From contig JAGYIG010000008.1 of the NCBI GenBank assembly GCA_018402455.1, forward strand, positions 1 through 64,000: a DNA stretch of 64,000 bases, given 5' to 3'. The translations under genes and the position numbers were made by a program. This document shows, one piece after another, positions 60,657 to 64,000 of this stretch. This DNA comes from Opitutaceae bacterium (GTDB taxonomy: Bacteria; Verrucomicrobiota; Verrucomicrobiia; Opitutales; Opitutaceae). Positions within the stretch are counted from its first letter, which is position 1; the number at the start of each line of letters is the position of its first letter. Below the pieces are notes generated by a model that was not told where the DNA came from, did no database searches, and was given only the letters and a program-made list of their open reading frames with translations.

Positions 60657-61547
60657 CTAACCGGCAGACTCGGCCCGGATCTGCGCCTCCACCACCGCCA
60701 CGGCCATGGAGTTGAGCGGGGTTGGCACCCCCAGCGCTGCACCAATCCGCACAATGGCCCCGTTCCGCGCCGCCAGTTCGGTCGGTCGCTTCGCCATACG
60801 ATCGGCCAGCAGGGAGTTCACCCCGTCCGGTGCCGCGGCCAGAACTGCCGCCATCACGTCATCGATCACTCGCTCATCCAGTTTCGCCCCGGCCGCCTGC
60901 GCCACCGCCACCGACTCGGCCGCAATCCGTCGGGCCACCGCCTGCATCGCCGGGCCTTGGAAAATTTCATTCGGTCGCAAAACCATCGCGGTGAGAACGG
61001 CCACACTGTTGAGCGTCAATTTCCGCCACGCCGCAGACTGAAAATCACCGGTCAGCCAAAAATGATCATCCACTCCGGCAAACAACGCCTTGAGTTCGGG
61101 ACCGGCCCCGTCATCCCCCACCACAATGTTCAGCGCCCCGCGTTGCACAATGTGATCCGGACTGGGCCGCTCCGCCGGACAATCGATCACGACCGGCACC
61201 AGTCGGTCATCCGGGACCCACGACCGGAACCGCTCCCGGTGTTCCACGCCGTTCTGAAAAACGGCCACCCGCGTTTCCTCTCCCATCAGGGCCGCAAGCC
61301 AGCGGCCCGTTTCTGCCGCGGCATAAGTTTTGGTGGCAACCAACACCCAATCCACCGGACCGGCTTCACCCGGCCATGCAACGAGCACCGGACCCACCCT
61401 CTCGCTATGCCCTCCCGGTAATTCCACGGACAGCTGCGGACTCGACCGCCGTCCGCACAGCAGGACTTCATGATTTCCCGCTCGCTGCAGATTTCCCGCC
61501 AAAGTTCCGCCGATGGCTCCCGGTCCGATGATTGCGATGCGACTCAT
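60657..61547 (-). CDS. panE: 2-dehydropantoate 2-reductase (ketopantoate reductase family)
   Basis: 296 residues. The Rossmann motif IAIIGPGAIGGTLAG is at residues 4-18, the family's VLVATKTYAAAETGRWLA follows, and the helical domain has AAWRKLTLNSVAVLTAMV with the catalytic Lys and Asn, plus NSLLADRMAKRPTELAARNG with the conserved Glu and Asn near the end. It reduces ketopantoate to pantoate with NADPH for coenzyme A synthesis, though some paralogues act on other keto acids. It is on the minus strand, 54 bases upstream of the thioredoxin-like gene at 61602. Confidence 0.88.
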   Translation of the reverse strand: MSRIAIIGPGAIGGTLAGNLQRAGNHEVLLCGRRSSPQLSVELPGGHSERVGPVLVAWPGEAGPVDWVLVATKTYAAAETGRWLAALMGEETRVAVFQNGVEHRERFRSWVPDDRLVPVVIDCPAERPSPDHIVQRGALNIVVGDDGAGPELKALFAGVDDHFWLTGDFQSAAWRKLTLNSVAVLTAMVLRPNEIFQGPAMQAVARRIAAESVAVAQAAGAKLDERVIDDVMAAVLAAAPDGVNSLLADRMAKRPTELAARNGAIVRIGAALGVPTPLNSMAVAVVEAQIRAESAG

Positions 61548-61601
61548 TAAAACCAGGATACAGGCCGGAGCCCCCAGACCAAGGCTCGCCTTGGGTCGGA
61601 C

Positions 61602-62111
61602 CTAGCCGCCCCTCCGCTCGTCCGCCTTCATCGAGGCATGACCCTCCGCGTGCCCCGGTAAGGCGACCAACATGTCGTGCACCATCGAGCGTCCTTCCGC
61701 CGCATCCACCCGATCGTCGTCCTTCGCCAACAACTCACCCTCCGGACCATAAACGATGAAATGCGGGACTCGGCGCAGGCCGAACTGCTGGGCAACCGGA
61801 GAGCCCCAGTCAATTTTGGTCACGTCATCCCGGTTGATGTCCACCTCGACCACCACCACGTCCTCCCGGGACTGGTGCAAGGCCTTCAACGGATCCCCCA
61901 GAGATTCACAAGCCTCACAGGGGCAGGGTGGACTGTAACTACTGAGGAAGCTAAAAACCACGGTTTTGCCGGGCACCAAGTAGTCCTTGATGCTGAACGC
62001 CTCTCCGTTGGGGATGGCAACCGGGTCCGCGGTTTTCTCCGTCGCCGCGAGCATCGCAGCAAAGGAAAAGAAGATGAGGACCAGCGCTTGGGGGTGGGTC
62101 GAAGCTGGCAT
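61602..62111 (-). CDS. Exported thioredoxin-like protein with CPCEAC motif
   Basis: 169 residues. The N-terminal ALVLIFFSFAAMLAA is a signal peptide. A thioredoxin-like fold follows: LVPGKTVVFSFLSSYSPPCP with CEACESLGDP, DVVVVEVDINRDDVTKIDW, and VAQQFGLRRVPHFIVYGPEG (cis-Pro VP, thioredoxin-like). The active site has CPCEAC with three Cys rather than a simple CxxC. It may act as a periplasmic disulfide exchanger or metal-binding protein. The C-terminal tail HAEGHASMKADERRGG is charged. The 136-base gap downstream (62112-62247) shows no gene. Confidence 0.8.
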   Translation of the reverse strand: MPASTHPQALVLIFFSFAAMLAATEKTADPVAIPNGEAFSIKDYLVPGKTVVFSFLSSYSPPCPCEACESLGDPLKALHQSREDVVVVEVDINRDDVTKIDWGSPVAQQFGLRRVPHFIVYGPEGELLAKDDDRVDAAEGRSMVHDMLVALPGHAEGHASMKADERRGG

Positions 62112-62247
62112 GTAGCTTTTTTAGAAGCATCGGACCCCTATTCGTTCAAAGAAATCTACAAATGGGGATAAGTAGCGCTAAAGCGGGGGTGGGCATGTGC
62201 GATAAGTGGGCTCAACCGCGAGTCGCCCTACCCGCCACCCTCGCCGC

Positions 62248-62661
62248 CTACGCTTTGTCCAAGACACTCGCGCCGTGCTCCGCGTAGGCCTTGAAGTTCT
62301 GCGCCTGGGTTATCGTCGGTTTCTTGAACATCCCCAGCAGGAGGAGGCCTATTCCCTGCAGCAGAAAGCTCCCAAATTCGAAGGTGTTGTCCATCTTCCA
62401 GCGCGTTGCTCGTTCGCTGACGGCGATGAAGCGGTGGTGCACGTCATTCACGGCGCCATCGCAGTCGTAGCGCACGACCTTCGCTTCCGGTAGAGTGTTG
62501 CTCACCACGGTCTCGGTCATATCGAGGGCACGCTTACCCATCTGGAACTTGAGCCGGGAAACCGCGCCGGTCTTTCCGGGCTCACCGGAGAGGTGTTCCA
62601 GGGATTTCAAGCCGTCCATCCAGTGCGCGGCCCGGTCAGTATCCTCGAGGAGGGCGATCAC
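62248..62661 (-). CDS. SRPBCC-family protein, N-terminus uncertain
   Basis: 137 residues from a GTG at 62661. The SRPBCC/Bet v1-like fold fits: TDRAAHWMDGLKSLEHLSGE, GAVSRLKFQMGKRALDMTET, VHHRFIAVSERATRWKMDN and GLLLLGMFKKPTITQAQNFK, a pattern of coenzyme Q-binding or polyketide-cyclase-like proteins. Upstream in the same frame LNSPCEIPVAFPRAKV (62662-62706) looks like the missing first strand, but no start codon is available before the TGA at 62755-62757, which is the DUF4336 stop. The 5' end may carry an indel. Confidence 0.7.
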   Translation of the reverse strand: MIALLEDTDRAAHWMDGLKSLEHLSGEPGKTGAVSRLKFQMGKRALDMTETVVSNTLPEAKVVRYDCDGAVNDVHHRFIAVSERATRWKMDNTFEFGSFLLQGIGLLLLGMFKKPTITQAQNFKAYAEHGASVLDKA

Positions 62662-62754
62662 TTTGGCCCGGGGGAAGGCGACCGGGATCTCACAGGGGGA
62701 GTTTAGGGTCGACCCGCAGGGCGGGGCGCCGCGATCCCGGATCGCATTCCCGGA

Positions 62755-63438
62755 TCATACCGCCCGCAAACCCCAGTGCAGCACCCGCCGCAGCGTGTTC
62801 TTCGCCTCGACCGTAATCACCTCGCCGTGACTGACCACCACTTGGTCGAACTCCCACGCCAGGATCTCCTCCAGCGAGGCCCGCACCGCCCGCGCGTCCT
62901 TGACGCACAGCTTCACCAGCCGGCTGGTGCCCGGAAACGCCTTCAGCCCCGAGATCCATCGCAATGCCCAGGGCACCCGCGGGCCCGCCGGAATATCCAA
63001 GTTGAACACGAGGTCGGTCAGCACCAGAGTGCGCGACGCTCGATGCAACAGGGCATGCTCCTGCAATCGCGGCAGCCCGGCGATTCGGTGCACCTTGATC
63101 TCATCGCCCCACCGCTGGGCCCAGCTCGCCAGCGGTTCGGCCGGAGCGAGCTCCGCCGCCGCCACCGGAAACCCTGCCGGCAAGCCGTAGGGCACACCCG
63201 GAAACCAGCGCCGCATCTCCCGCGCAAAGGTGTCATGAATGCGGGATCCTTCCATCAGCCCCGCCACCGGGCCCCATTGATTGATCGCCCGCACCTCGGC
63301 CTCTCCCCACGGGCCGGCCGAGTGGAGCAGCAGGCGACCATCCGTCAATCGGATCACCGTCGTGGTCTTGCCCAGGGGCATCCGCAGCACCGAGAACGGG
63401 CGTGGGATCACCGCAATATTTTCGCCGATCGTTTTCAT
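62755..63438 (-). CDS. DUF4336 domain protein (metallo-beta-lactamase-like fold)
   Basis: 227 residues from the ATG at 63438. The protein opens MKTIGENIAVIPRPFSVLRM, the DUF4336 start, then GRLLLHSAGPWGEAEVRAIN, FAREMRRWFPGVPYGLPAGF, LQEHALLHRASRTLVLTDLV and DQVVVSHGEVITVEAKNTLR. The family has a metallo-hydrolase-like fold without the full His-x-His-x-Asp-His motif; its function is unknown. The leader is C-rich (ACTCCTCCCCAC). It is followed downstream by the SRPBCC gene on the same strand. Confidence 0.82.
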   Translation of the reverse strand: MKTIGENIAVIPRPFSVLRMPLGKTTTVIRLTDGRLLLHSAGPWGEAEVRAINQWGPVAGLMEGSRIHDTFAREMRRWFPGVPYGLPAGFPVAAAELAPAEPLASWAQRWGDEIKVHRIAGLPRLQEHALLHRASRTLVLTDLVFNLDIPAGPRVPWALRWISGLKAFPGTSRLVKLCVKDARAVRASLEEILAWEFDQVVVSHGEVITVEAKNTLRRVLHWGLRAV

Positions 63439-63449
63439 GTGGGGAGGAG

Positions 63450-63917
63450 TTACGGGGTTAACCGCCGTTCGTAAAACACATCCGCCCGGGCATAACCATG
63501 TCGTGAGGCCGACTGGGTCAGGGGCACGAATCCATATTTTCGATACAGATGGTTGGCCGCTGCGAGGGTTGCATTGGTCTCGAGGTAGATACGGGCAAAC
63601 CCTTTGGCCCGAGCCGCCGCGATCAGCGCCGCCATCACCCGCCCCCCCAGGCCCCGTCCCTGCCAGTCCGGGGTGATGGCCATCTTTACCAACTCCACGG
63701 TTTCGCCATCGAGTTTCTGCAGGGCCGCCGTGCCCACCACTTCGCCGGCGGCGAGCACAAACACCACCACCCCGCCCGCATCGACCAAGGCCTGGGGATT
63801 GGCCAAAATCTGCTCGTCGGCGGTTTCGAGCGCAAACAGCCCCTCGATCCACTCGCGATTGAGGCGACTGAAATGGGGCGCGAGTTCGCGGGTTAATGGG
63901 GTGATCACCACAGCCAT
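63450..63917 (-). CDS. GNAT-family N-acetyltransferase
   Basis: 155 residues from the ATG at 63917 (MAVVITPLTRELAPHFSRLN); upstream codons to 63977 are not needed. The acetyl-CoA loop is VELVKMAITPDWQGRGLGGR with GRVMAALIAAARAKG, followed by ARIYLETNATLAAANHLYRK and YGFVPL. This matches the amino-acid/small-molecule N-acetyltransferase group. It is 11 bases upstream of the DUF4336 gene on the same strand. The start is near the right window edge; everything upstream (63918-64000) shows no complete gene. Confidence 0.9.
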   Translation of the reverse strand: MAVVITPLTRELAPHFSRLNREWIEGLFALETADEQILANPQALVDAGGVVVFVLAAGEVVGTAALQKLDGETVELVKMAITPDWQGRGLGGRVMAALIAAARAKGFARIYLETNATLAAANHLYRKYGFVPLTQSASRHGYARADVFYERRLTP

Positions 63918-64000
63918 GCGTCGCCCCAACTTGGGGGGTAAAAAGGGGCGGGTCCACGCTTTGCCCAAATTTCCCATGGCTCCAACATTGCCCCCGCCTG

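Overview
The window is a high-GC (roughly 62-65% by eye), densely packed bacterial chromosome segment. The gene complement suggests a Verrucomicrobiota member near the Opitutaceae: a TIGR03067-type protein, a DUF5069 protein, an alpha-helical DP-repeat surface protein, DUF3016/DUF4336 proteins, PilT-family ATPases, a Gram-negative envelope (RND-MFP-TolC efflux, TonB-like protein, many lipoproteins), and many start codons preceded by C-rich leaders rather than Shine-Dalgarno sites. The lineage is inferred from gene content and not proven. LdhA and YqhD suggest fermentative or aldehyde-handling metabolism. No tRNA, rRNA, CRISPR array, prophage or origin was seen.

Layout: 0-2 kb has a LapA-domain protein, a lone cyclic-nucleotide-binding protein and tmRNA (ssrA). 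1.8-7.4 kb is a tripartite RND efflux operon. 7.7-13.7 kb carries lipoproteins, an 18-plus-repeat helical protein, a thioredoxin, a nitroreductase, a second LapA protein and a double TonB_C-like protein. 13.8-16.5 kb has divergent asnS and yqhD with a 29-bp operator-like dyad between them. 16.5-23.3 kb has a broken proline-rich membrane protein, rarD, an FKBP, an RRM protein, an OppA-type lipoprotein, hslR plus a thioesterase, and DUF3016. 23.5-30.2 kb has DUF5069-gntK, a penicillin acylase homologue, a deoxyribosyltransferase, then a badly corrupted patch (about 27.7-29.4 kb) with recognisable pieces of upp and a GNAT gene, then a beta-carbonic anhydrase. 30.4-32.8 kb has a methyltransferase, a REP-type Y1 transposase element with 25-bp terminal inverted repeats, and an RluA-type synthase. 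32.8-36.7 kb is a TatT-TatP-DctQM TRAP transporter operon. 39.4-48.4 kb is a minus-strand run: ygiQ, two tandem polytopic membrane proteins, and two PilT-family ATPases. 48.6-64 kb has a PQQ beta-propeller, ldhA, parE, envelope proteins, a CPA2 antiporter, an SSS symporter, a 33-residue membrane peptide with a strong terminator, a ketopantoate reductase homologue, a thioredoxin, SRPBCC, DUF4336 and GNAT proteins.

A cross-cutting feature is a set of reading-frame breaks: hslR at 22360, the proline-rich gene at 16.5-17.9 kb, the RRM protein's C-terminus, the patch at 27.7-29.4 kb, and the membrane protein at 44.1-46.3 kb. In hslR and the membrane protein, removing one base restores a conserved sequence exactly. 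Consensus sequencing errors are the simplest explanation there, and genuine decay remains possible for the 27.7-29.4 kb patch. Apparent fusions and novel proteins in these places should not be taken at face value.

The best candidates for something not well described are: the operator upstream of yqhD; the tandem polytopic proteins with a shared DQW...GPHRQG signature, co-directional with PilT ATPases; the peptide in the broken proline-rich gene that matches the Walker B to His-box stretch of GspE/PilB ATPases; the TatT-type TRAP system with a fused QM permease; and the 33-residue membrane peptide.
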